Of a DNA stretch of 10,229 bases, positions 1 through 8,200 are shown in pieces. The stretch's first letter is position 1. Each line of letters starts with the position of its first letter. The translations under genes were made by a program, and so were the position numbers. Origin of the DNA: CAZKTF01 sp964555565 (GTDB lineage: Bacteria; Planctomycetota; JAJSAM01; JAKLKS01); NCBI GenBank assembly GCA_964555565.1, contig CAZKTF010000128.1:1-10229 (forward strand). The letters run 5' to 3'. The notes below the pieces were generated by a model. It was not told the origin of the DNA and did not search any database. It was given only the letters and a program-made list of their open reading frames with translations.

Positions 1-1
1 C

Positions 2-1555
2 GCGGCGCTCCGCGAGGACGCGCTCCGCCTCGCCGCGGGCCTCCGCGCCCTCGGGGTGGGGCCGGGGGACCGGGTGGGGCTGCTGGCCGACGGCGGGCCG
101 CTGTTCGCCGAGGCCAACCTGGCCATCCTCGCCGCGGGGGCCGCCGACGTGCCGCGGGGCTCGGATTCGACGCCGGCCGAGATCGCGACCATCCTCGAGC
201 ACGGCGGCGTCCGGGTCTGCCTGTGCGCGGGGGAGGCGGCGCTTCGCCGGGTCCTCGAGGCCCCGGGCGCGCGGGAGAGGCTCACCGCCCTCGTCCGGCT
301 GGACGACGGGGGCCCGCCGGCCCCGGGGGTCCTCGCGGCGGCGGAGGTCCGGGCCCGGGGCGGCGGCCCGCTCGCGGAGGGGCAGGTCGCGCGGAGCGCG
401 CCCGGAGACCTCGCGGCCCTCGTCTACACCTCGGGCAGCACCGGGCACCCCCGGGGGGTCACGCTCCTGCACCGGAACTTCGACCACCAGCTCCGCGTCC
501 TCCCCGAGGTCCTCGAGATCCGCCGCGGGGACGTCTTCCTCTCGCTGCTGCCGCCCTGGCACTGCTACGAGCGCGTGGTCGAGGCGGTGGCCCTCCTCGT
601 GGGCGCGGAGACGGTCTTCACCGACCGGAGGAGGCTGGGCGCCCACCTCGTCTCGGTGAGGCCCACCTGGATGGCCGGCGTCCCCAGGGTCTGGGAGGCC
701 CTCCACCACGCCGCCCGCCTGGCCGGGACGCCGCTGGCCGCGGCCCTGGGGGGCAACCTCCGCTGCGGGATCTCGGGCGGCGGCCTCCTCCCCGGGGCGC
801 TCGACGAGGCCTACGCCGCCGCCGGGGTGCGGCTCTTGGTGGGCTACGGCCTCACCGAGGCCGCGCCCGTCGTCTCGGTGCGACGCCCGGAGGCGAACCT
901 CCTCGGGAGCATCGGGCGCCCGATCCCCGAGACCGAGGTCGAGGTCCTCGACAGGGAGACCCGCCGCCCCCTCCCCCCGGGGAAGGTCGGGGTCCTCCGG
1001 GTGCGCGGGCCCCAGGTGATGGCGGGGTACTGGCGTGACCCGGAGGCCACGGCCGCGGTCCTCTCCCCGGACGGGTGGCTCGACACCGGGGACCTGGTCT
1101 CGCGGACGGCCGAGGGGGACCTGCACTTCCGGGGGCGGGCGAAGGAGACCATCGTGCTCCGCGGCGGGGAGAACGTGGAGCCCGAGCCGCTGGAGGAGCG
1201 ACTCGCGTCGAGCCCCTTCATCGAGCAGGCCCTCGTGGTCGGCCAGGACGAGAGGACCCTGGGGGCCCTCCTGGTCCCGCGCCGGGAGGCGTCCGAGGAG
1301 GAGGTCCGGCGCCTGAGGGGGAGCCCGGGACCCGTCTCCCCCGGCGAGATGGAGGGGCTCCTCCACGGGGAGTGCGCCCGCCTGCTGACCGCCGCCGCGG
1401 GGTTCCACCCCTGGGAGCGGGTGGTCCGGGTCCGGGTGCTCGCGGAGCCCTTCGCCGTCGAGAACGGCCTGCTCACCGGGACGCTGAAGGTCCGCCGCCG
1501 GGCGGTCATGGAGAGGTACGCGGGGCTCGTCCGGGAGATGACGGAGGGGGCCTGA
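2..1555 (+). CDS. Long-chain acyl-CoA (or acyl-ACP) synthetase, AMP-binding family, 5' truncated
   Basis: ATP-dependent activation of a fatty acid to acyl-AMP and then a thioester, at the start of fatty-acid degradation or lipid recycling. The frame is open to the window edge, and the residues before GTG 56 (ALRLAAGLRALGV) already match the family, so the start lies upstream; 517 residues are visible. Seen: the P-loop YTSGSTGHPRG from residue 142; LPPWHCYER at 183-191, typical of the FAA1-like group that includes cyanobacterial and plastid acyl-ACP synthetases; GVPRVWE at 226-232; YGLTEAAP at 282; GWLDTGDL at 358; GRAKETIVLRGGENVEP in the hinge; and the C-terminal catalytic-lysine motif GTLKVRR (Lys about 496). 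Odd: only 23 residues separate VPRVWE from the GISGGG strand, where relatives usually carry a much longer helical insert. CoA versus ACP as acceptor cannot be told from sequence. The gene is convergent with rpmH and has no visible operon partner. Confidence 0.93.
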   Translation, partial: AALREDALRLAAGLRALGVGPGDRVGLLADGGPLFAEANLAILAAGAADVPRGSDSTPAEIATILEHGGVRVCLCAGEAALRRVLEAPGARERLTALVRLDDGGPPAPGVLAAAEVRARGGGPLAEGQVARSAPGDLAALVYTSGSTGHPRGVTLLHRNFDHQLRVLPEVLEIRRGDVFLSLLPPWHCYERVVEAVALLVGAETVFTDRRRLGAHLVSVRPTWMAGVPRVWEALHHAARLAGTPLAAALGGNLRCGISGGGLLPGALDEAYAAAGVRLLVGYGLTEAAPVVSVRRPEANLLGSIGRPIPETEVEVLDRETRRPLPPGKVGVLRVRGPQVMAGYWRDPEATAAVLSPDGWLDTGDLVSRTAEGDLHFRGRAKETIVLRGGENVEPEPLEERLASSPFIEQALVVGQDERTLGALLVPRREASEEEVRRLRGSPGPVSPGEMEGLLHGECARLLTAAAGFHPWERVVRVRVLAEPFAVENGLLTGTLKVRRRAVMERYAGLVREMTEGA

Positions 1556-1560
1556 GGGAC

Positions 1561-1629
1561 AGGGGTCTGACCTCGGGCGCCCATGGGGCGGCGCAGCACG
1601 TCACGCGAGGCGCCCGGGGTCTGACCCCT
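1561..1629. terminator. Long imperfect inverted repeat between convergent genes; likely bidirectional terminator
   Basis: The arms are 1561-1581 and 1609-1629, 21 positions each. They pair throughout except one T/T mismatch (1568/1622) and one T:G wobble (1573/1617), around a 27-nt loop. The outer parts both read GGGGTCTGACC on the + strand. The element starts 6 nt after the stop of the synthetase gene and 12 nt after the stop of the rpmH gene, so it could end transcripts from both sides. Neither side has a T-run, so it is not a classical intrinsic terminator. The length and palindromic ends also fit a dispersed REP- or MITE-like element; that needs a genome-wide copy count. Confidence 0.6.
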
Positions 1630-1640
1630 CTGGAGTTCGC

Positions 1641-1781
1641 CTACCTCTTGTGGCCCCTGTAGGCCCCGTACTTGCGGCGCTGGCGGGCGATGATCTTCTT
1701 CCCCTTCCGGGTCTTGTTGCGGCGCAGGAAGCCGACCTTGCGGCGGCGCTTGGTGTTGCTGTGGCGGATGTGCAGCTTCAT
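1641..1781 (-). CDS. rpmH: 50S ribosomal protein bL34
   Basis: 46 residues, highly basic, a component of the large ribosomal subunit that binds 23S rRNA. The protein begins MKLHIRHSNTKRRRKVGF and continues with KTRKGKKIIARQRRK, which lines up with the bL34 pattern MKRTxQPSxxKRxRxHGFRxRMxTxxGRxxxxxRRxKGR at the Ser, the basic run, the Gly-Phe, the Thr-x-x-Gly and the Ala-Arg-x-Arg positions. The frame stays open upstream to 1934, but family length (about 44-50) and the homology both fix the ATG at 1781; a CGGAG-type ribosome binding site lies about 8 nt before it. Odd: GFLRRN replaces the usual GFRxRM, the tail is YGAYRGHKR, and rnpA, normally directly downstream, is absent: a convergent synthetase gene ends 85 nt away. 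Identity is fairly sure; the divergence suggests a lineage far from model bacteria. Confidence 0.88.
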   Translation of the reverse strand: MKLHIRHSNTKRRRKVGFLRRNKTRKGKKIIARQRRKYGAYRGHKR

Positions 1782-1809
1782 GGGAGGAGCTCCGGGCGAG
1801 AGGGCCGAG

Positions 1810-1815
1810 ACTGTA
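1810..1815 (-). promoter_or_regulatory. Possible -10 box for rpmH
   Basis: Read on the minus strand this is TACAGT, four of six matches to TATAAT, placed so that transcription would start about 20 nt before the rpmH ATG. The hexamer 17 nt upstream (TCGCCT) is a poor -35 box. It is one of very few AT-containing hexamers in this GC-rich stretch, which is the main reason to list it. Confidence 0.25.
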
Positions 1816-1880
1816 GCGGCCCCGGGTGGGGGAGGCGAGGAATCCCGCGTTTGACGGGCCGACCCCCCCTCCCGGAGGTG

Positions 1881-1911
1881 CCCGGAATCCCTGTTGACAT
1901 CGGTTTCCGGG
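1881..1911. promoter_or_regulatory. Candidate operator: inverted repeat centred on the -35 box
   Basis: Half-sites CCCGGAATCC (1881-1890) and GGTTTCCGGG (1902-1911) are reverse complements at nine of ten positions, separated by 11 nt. The -35 hexamer TTGACA (1894-1899) lies in the middle of the spacer, so a dimeric regulator bound here would compete with RNA polymerase. No regulator gene is in the window and I do not recognise the site as belonging to a known family. Confidence 0.4.
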
Positions 1912-1922
1912 GGGGCCATAAT
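1894..1922 (+). promoter_or_regulatory. Strong sigma70-type promoter, reading toward the giant lipoprotein gene
   Basis: TTGACA at 1894-1899 is a perfect -35 box; CATAAT at 1917-1922 matches five of six positions of the -10 box; the spacer is exactly 17 nt. In sequence this rich in GC such a pair is unlikely by chance. Transcription would begin near 1929-1930, about 345 nt before the lipoprotein ATG. It could instead serve a small RNA from the leader region. Confidence 0.7.
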
Positions 1923-2057
1923 CCGGAGTCGCAAGCGGGTCGATCGATCCCGGCCTGGGGGGCCGGGTCAGGGAATGTCGGGTCAGGCCGAGGCGAGGAC
2001 CTCCGGACCGGGGCTGGCCCGGGGGTTTCGCTGGAAGGGCAGTGCGCACCCGATGTC

Positions 2058-2099
2058 CAGTCTGACGACGGGTCGCCCCAATCTGACCACGGGTCGCCG
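2058..2099 (+). repeat. 21-nt tandem direct repeat, two copies
   Basis: Units 2058-2078 and 2079-2099 are identical at 18 of 21 positions, with a shared core TCTGACsACGGGTCGCC (s = G or C). It lies in the leader of the lipoprotein gene and outside any supported gene. Spacing of two helical turns would suit a pair of protein-binding sites on DNA, but it lies well downstream of the predicted transcript start. A recent duplication without function is equally possible. Confidence 0.6.
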
Positions 2100-2133
2100 C
2101 GGAGTGGGCCAGCGGACCGAAGGAGGCCGGGTG

Positions 2134-2240
2134 TTCCCGTTCCCCCGTCCCATCCCCTCGCCGCGTCCACGAGTCGCGTCCGCTCCACCCCCCCCTTCCA
2201 GCCTCGCCTCGTCCGCTCAGCCCCGCCTTCGATCCCTCGC
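2134..2240 (+). promoter_or_regulatory. C-rich, G-poor tract; possible Rho-loading region
   Basis: By my count this 107-nt stretch has about 61 C and 18 G on the coding strand, against roughly balanced C and G around it. Unstructured C-over-G RNA upstream of a coding region is the usual mark of Rho utilisation sites, so the leader might let the cell stop transcription before the 6.5-kb gene. This is inferred from composition alone. Confidence 0.3.
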
Positions 2241-2262
2241 CGCGCAGGTCGCGGCAACCGTC

Positions 2263-2268
2263 GGGAGG
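2263..2268 (+). promoter_or_regulatory. Ribosome binding site of the lipoprotein gene
   Basis: GGGAGG lies 5 nt before the ATG at 2274. It decides the start in a frame that stays open far upstream (to 1650), and it agrees with the signal peptide beginning at that ATG. Confidence 0.8.
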
Positions 2269-2273
2269 TAGAC

Positions 2274-5200
2274 ATGGCCCGCCTCACGCTGTCGCGCGCG
2301 CTCCTCGCCCCGCTGGCTCTCGGAGGTCTCGCCCTCGCCGCCGGTTGCGGCGGCGGCGGCGGCCAGGGCGTCGGCCGGCCCGGCCCCCAGTTCCTCCTCG
2401 GGAGCAGGCCCCTCATCGCCAGTCTGACCACCCCCAGCGGACTCGCGGGGAGCCGGGGCTCGGGACCGAACGTCTTCGTGTCCTTCAACATCAAGGACAC
2501 GGAGTTCAACCAGTCCGACATCCAGATCGAGTACGGCTGGGACGTGGACGGCGACACGCTCATCGAGCCCGGCGTGGGGACGGAGAACCCCGTGCCCGAC
2601 GACGAGTACTTCGAGGCCACCCGGAAGGCGGGCGTCGGCGACGGGTTCAGGAACCTGGACAGCACGCTCGGGGGCGCGGGCCACCTCTTCGTGTGGAACT
2701 CGACGGCCGACGTGCCCGGCAGGCGCTTCGTGACCCAGGACTACGTCTGGACCCCGACCGGGCGGCAGGTGATCGGCTCCAACGGCCAGCCCCTGTTCGG
2801 GAACACCCCGGGCATCAAGATCCGCGTGCGGGCGAACGACAGCGGCGGCGACCCCGCGCGCTGGGGTCCCTGGAACTACAGCGACGCCTTCGACCTGAAC
2901 AACAACAGCCAGCCCTCCATCACGATCGCGACCACCGGCCTCAACGGCGTCACCCCCAACCCGACGGGCACTGCCGCGGACGAGAACGTGGTCCTCAACT
3001 TCAACTACATCGACGCGGACGCGGGCTTCTCGACCGACCCGGGCGCCGTCGCCGTGGACTACGCGCCGGTCCCGCCGGGCGCGATCCTCGCCCTCGTGTG
3101 GGCCCCGGCCTCGACCTTCCCCGGGACCGCCGACACCGGCCTCGCCTCCGCGGTCACCCCCGGCGCCGCGAACACCTTCACCTGGGACTCGGTGAGGGAC
3201 GTGGGCACGGTGAACGGGGACTACATCCTGCGGATCACCCCCTTCGACTCGAAGAAGGAGCTCGGCCCGACGGTCCGGATGACCGAGCGGTTCCGGCTCG
3301 ACAACTACACGATCTTCACCGACTCCAGGAGCGTGCTCTCCGCCCCGCGCGTCGGGCACCGCGTGACGACCCTGGGAGACGACACCGTCCTCATCACCGG
3401 CGGCCGGACCACGGCCACCGGGCCCTCGGTCGTGGCGGCCGAGGTGTTCTTCCCCGGCATCGGGCAGACGACCTACGGCGCTGTCGCCTCGAGGAACCCC
3501 ATGGGCTCCCCGCGCGCCTACCACACCCAGACGCGGCTCCAGGACGACCGGGTCCTCGTGACCGGCGGCTTCGACGCCTCGGGCAACCCGCTCTCCAGCA
3601 TGGAGGTCTTCGACCCGGTGGCGAACACCTGGACGAACCTCCCGGCCGGCCTGGGCACGGCCCGCGCGCGCGCCACGGCGGTCCTCCTCGCCGACGGCAA
3701 CGTGCTCGTGGCCGGCGGCGTCAGCAACTCCGCCGGGACGGCCCTCAACACGGCCGTGGTCGTCCACGTGGACCCCATCCCGGCCAACTTCACGGTGACG
3801 ACCGTGGGCGTGCCGATGGCCGCGGCCCGGCATTCCGTGGAGGGGGCGCTCCTCCCCGACGCCCGGTTCCTCATCCCCGGCGGGAAGGACACCGCGAACA
3901 ACGCGCTGGCCTCGGTCGAGATCTACAACCCGACGACCGACGCCTTCTCGGCCGGGCCGGCGATGGCCGCGGCGCGCGCCGAACACTCCGTCTCGGGGGG
4001 CACCGACGGCTCGGTGGTCGTGACGGGCGGCGTGACCACCGGCGGCGGGGCACTCGCGAGCATCGCGAGCTTCTCCTACCTGACCAGCACGTGGAACAAC
4101 GCGCTCCCGGCCATGTCCACGGCCCGCGCCGGCCACGTCGGCATCCTCATGGGGGACGGGAAGGTCCTCGCGGCGGGCGGCAGCAACGGCACTTCAGTCG
4201 TCGGGACCGCGACCCAGTACAACCCGGTGAGCGCCGCCTACGACACCCCCAACGGCGACATGTTCCTCGCCCGCCGGGACGCGGCGGCGGCGATCCTCAA
4301 CAACGGCCGTGCCCTCATCGTGGGCGGGACCGACGCCGCCGGGGCCCCGACGGCCTCCATCGAGATCTTCACTCCGGACGGCGGCTTCAACTTCGCCCCG
4401 ACCGCGGTCATCGTGTCGCCCACGGAGCCGCAGTCCTGGGCCTTCGGCGGCCTCTTCGCCTACCGGCTCATCGATCCGGAGGGCAACGCGGCGAAGGTGA
4501 TCTTCCAGTACGCCATCGGGACCGGCCCCTTCAAGGCCTGCACGAGCAAGCCCGGCACGATCGCCGGCGACGTGAACGACGGCATCGCCGCGCTCTCCAC
4601 CACGACGACGAACTCGGCCCTCCCGGTGGACCCGGTCCTCCGCAACACCCCGGGCGACCACCTGTTCATCTGGGACATGGCGGCCGACCTCGCGCGGGCC
4701 GACTACGACCCGGTCAGGGTCCGCGTCATCCCCTTCGGCGCCGCCCGGAGCCTCTCCGCCACGACCAACGCCTTCAGGATCATCAAGAACTCCCGCATGA
4801 TCCCGCGGTTCAAGCCCTTCGCCGCGAGCGTCTACGGGACGGTCGTCATCGACTACCACCTCCAGGACCCCGACCCCGACACGGCCCGGGTCGAGTTCGA
4901 GTACGGCCTCGACACCAACGGGAACGGGCAGATCCTGGCCATCGACGGCGAGACCTGGCAGACCTGCACCGAGGCCCCGGGCGACGACGGCCTCGGCGCC
5001 GGGTACACGCTGATCGCGACGACGGGGTACAGCGCGGCCGGCCCCTACATCGACGCCGCCGGCTGGCACACCTTCAACTGGGACTCGGTCTTCGACGTGG
5101 GCTCCCCGCCGGTCGGCACGACCTGGAGCAACGTCTTCGTCCGCGTCACCCCCTACGACCGCCCGGCCGGCGACCCGGCGGAGACCAAGGGCCGCCAGGC

Positions 5201-8200
5201 GATCCTCGGCCCCGGCGTCGCCAACGGGAACTTCTCCCTCGTCATCAACCCGACGGGCCTCTTCCTGACGCAGTGGGGCCCCATCGGGGTCACGCCGACG
5301 ACGGGCAACGGGCCCTTCGCCGCGGTGAAGCTCGACCAGGCCATCCTGTTCACCTTCAACGTGGCGGTGGACCCGACCTCCGTCGAGCCGGGCGTCATCG
5401 GCCAGACCACGCTGCCGGTGCAGGTCGGGGGCCGGACGATCCTCGGCACCTACTTCGTCGATCCGGCCGACCGGCGGAACGTCTACTTCTACCCGCAGAC
5501 CAACGGGCTCGCGAACGGGGCGCTCCAGTACAACGGGACGGAGAACCCGACGGTCCTCACGCGCAGCGCGGTGGCGGCCATCAACATCCCCGCCTACGTC
5601 GCGAAGACGAACCCCGTCACTTCGCCGGTGCTGAAGAAGTTCAACCCGATCGCCTCCGAGGGCACGGGCGGCCTGGTCCAGCTCGTCAGCCGGACCTTCA
5701 GCCCCGGGCTGAACATGACGGCCACGGCGGGCTCCGGCGCCTACTACGCCTACGGCGTCACGCCGTTGTTCGGCACCGTCACACCGACCCAGGCCAGCAC
5801 CGGGAACGCGACCAACTCGACCTTCACGATCACCTTCGACCACCCGGTCTCGGCCGAGTCGATCAACCCCGGCGCGACGCAGACGACCTTCAACTACGGC
5901 GTCCTCCGGATCGTCGTGGACCGCAACGGGAACGGCCTCCTCGACAGCGCCGACTCGATCATCCCGGGCACGCTGACGCTGGTGAACACCGCGGGACCGA
6001 ACGCCACGAACGGGGCGACCTTCACCTTCACGCCGCTTCCGGGCTACACCCTTCCGACGGGCAGCCGCATCCTCGTCTCCTTCACGGGGATGACGGCCGG
6101 CGACGGGATCGTCGTGGCGGGCACCGTCAAGTACTTCGACACCACCGGGAGCACGACGGTCTCCAGCACCTTCCTCGAGGGCTTCTCGGACAGCCTGAAC
6201 AAGGACGCGGCGACGACCGCGCTCTGGAACGTGTCTCCCTACCTCGGCGTCCTGACCGACTTCCGGGACGGCGGGACCGGGTCGGACGGGACCCCCACCA
6301 CGGGCGACAGCAACGTGGGGACCCTGAGGACCTTCTCGGCGAAGAACGTCTACAACTTCCTCGCCCTCACGATCCCTGCCGGCGAGACCTGGCGGTTCAC
6401 CGGGACCGCGTCGAACAACCCGATCGTCATCCTCGTGGTCGGGAACGCGGTCATCAGCGGCAAGCTCGACGTCTCGGGCCAGGACGGCCAGGACGGGGTC
6501 CACGACAACCCGTCCACGACCAGCACGACCCAGCCGACGACCACCCTCACCAAGCGGGCCGGCGGCACGGGGATCGCGGGGGGCGGCGCGGGCGGGGACT
6601 CCGACAACACGCCCACCGCCTCCAACGGCGTCTACGACGGCAAGGACGGCTTGGTCGGGAAGAGCATCCAGACCACGTCCCCGTTCACGGTCGCCACGGT
6701 GGCCGGAGGCTACGGGAGGAAGGGCCTCAAGGGCACCACCTACACCTCGGGGCACGGAGGGGGCGGCGCCGGGGCCCACGCCCAGAACGGTGAGACCGGC
6801 TACAAGTACGCCAACTCGACCTCGACCACGGTCGGGGCCGGCGGGGCCGGGGGGACCCTCTACGGCGACAGCGCCTTCTCGACCGGACTGACCTCCGGGG
6901 CGGGCGGCGGCGGCGGCGGCTGCTCCCTGTCCGGCACCACCTACGCCATCCCGGGCGGCGGCGGCGGGGCGGGCGGCGGCGCCGTCCGGATCGCCTGCAG
7001 CGGGACGTTCAAGCTCGCGGGCCGGGGCGCGATCGACGCCCACGGCGGACGGGGCGGCACCGGGTTCTACTACTCGGGCGGCGGAGGCGGCGCTGCGGGC
7101 GGGGGCGTCTGGATCCTCGCGGGCAGCACCCTCACCCTGAACGGGATCATCGACGTCCGCGGCGGGATCGGCGGCCGGTACCTCTACTACTCGGGCTCCT
7201 CGCTGGCGCCGAACGGGACCCGCGGCGGGAACGGCTCTGCGGGGCGGGTCCGGATCGAGGGCCCGGATTGCCAGACCGACCTGGTCAACTTCATGGGGGC
7301 GGCCGCCTTCAACACCGTCGCCTCCGGCAGCATCTCCGGCGGGACCGGCGCCCTCGGGGCGTTCCCCGGGAGCACGACGAACGTCACGGTGGACGGCCTC
7401 ATGGACGCCTCCGGATTCCTCAACTACAGCACCGGCACGATCCCCTCGGGCGTGACCGTCACCCTGGTGGGCACCGCCCCGGCGAAGCTCCGGTTCACGA
7501 GCGGGTTCACCATCAACGGCGTCCTCTCGGCCCCCGGCGGCATCGGCACCAACGGGGCCTACTCGTTCAACTCGGCCGGGACGGCGACCGGCGGAACGGC
7601 CGGCCCCGGCGGCGGCACGGGCGGCATCTCCCACAACTCGGGCAGCACGAGCCACCAGAACGGCGGCGCCGGCGTCGGGACGGGCGGGGGCCAGGGCGGC
7701 CAGACGGGCTCGGGCTACCTCCAGTCCTACGGGACGTGGGGCTACACCTTCCTCTACTACCCCAGCGCCGGCGGGGGCGGCTCCAACGTGCTCGGGGACT
7801 CCGGCAAGGCGGGGGATCGCTGCTCCCTCTACCGGGGGTACTACAAGCCGGGCGCCGGCGGGGCGGCGGGGACGCCCTTCATGGACCCCGAGGCCCTCAC
7901 GACCTCGACCATCACCGGCGGGAGCGGCGGCGGGGCCGGCATGGACGGGGGCTACGTCTACTTCAACACCAACTACGCCGCCTGGAACTACACCTACTTC
8001 TACGGCGCCGGGAACGGCGGCGGGGGCGGCGGCGCCATCTCCATCGAGACCCCGGGGACCTTCACCATGGGCACCACCGGGAAGATCCTGACGGTCGGCG
8101 GCATCGGCGGAGCCGGCTACACCTCGTCGGGCGGCGGCGGCGGGGCGGGCGGCTCGGGCGGCACGGTCCTCGTGCGCGCGACGACCCTGAGCGTGACCGG

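Larger units (their letters stand above)
1930..2273 (+). other. Long untranslated leader of the lipoprotein gene
   Basis: No convincing gene is seen in this stretch. It contains, in order: a perfect 7-bp hairpin at 1949-1967 (CCCGGCC, 5-nt loop, GGCCGGG) shortly after the predicted transcript start; two near-identical decamers (CCGGGTCAGG at 1964, TCGGGTCAGG at 1978); the 21-nt tandem repeat at 2058-2099; a C-rich, G-poor tract at 2134-2240; and the ribosome binding site. It resembles no riboswitch or known structured RNA that I recognise. An open frame of 125 codons runs through it (1894-2271), but its composition looks like GC-rich noise. Confidence 0.5.

Noticed and set aside
56..58. GTG as start of the synthetase, and GTG at 10175 (minus) as start of the symporter
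   Set aside because: In both cases the residues upstream to the window edge continue the family alignment, so these are internal valines of truncated genes.
1782..1934. N-terminal extension of the rpmH frame
   Set aside because: It adds 51 residues of Pro/Ser-rich sequence with no match to bL34, whereas the ATG at 1781 gives exactly the family's N-terminus and length.
1930..2130. A known structured RNA (SRP RNA, RNase P RNA or riboswitch) in the leader
   Set aside because: I looked for the conserved SRP tetraloop region and RNase P core words and found neither; only short local hairpins are visible.
1894..2271. 125-codon open frame in the leader, ending at the lipoprotein ribosome binding site
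   Set aside because: Its start would lie in the -35 box itself, the product is Arg/Pro/Ser-rich with no recognisable motif, and the stretch includes the tandem repeat.
1650..2273. Extension of the lipoprotein frame upstream to 1650
   Set aside because: It runs antisense through rpmH and over the promoter; the signal peptide and ribosome binding site fix the start at 2274.
4194..7655. A 1153-codon open frame on the minus strand inside the lipoprotein gene, and similar long frames (2217-4136 on minus, 2345-6793 on plus)
   Set aside because: They are Arg/Gly/Pro-rich shadows caused by GC-saturated third positions; no domain pattern is seen, while the overlapping plus-strand frame has clear signal peptide, Kelch and Ig-like motifs.
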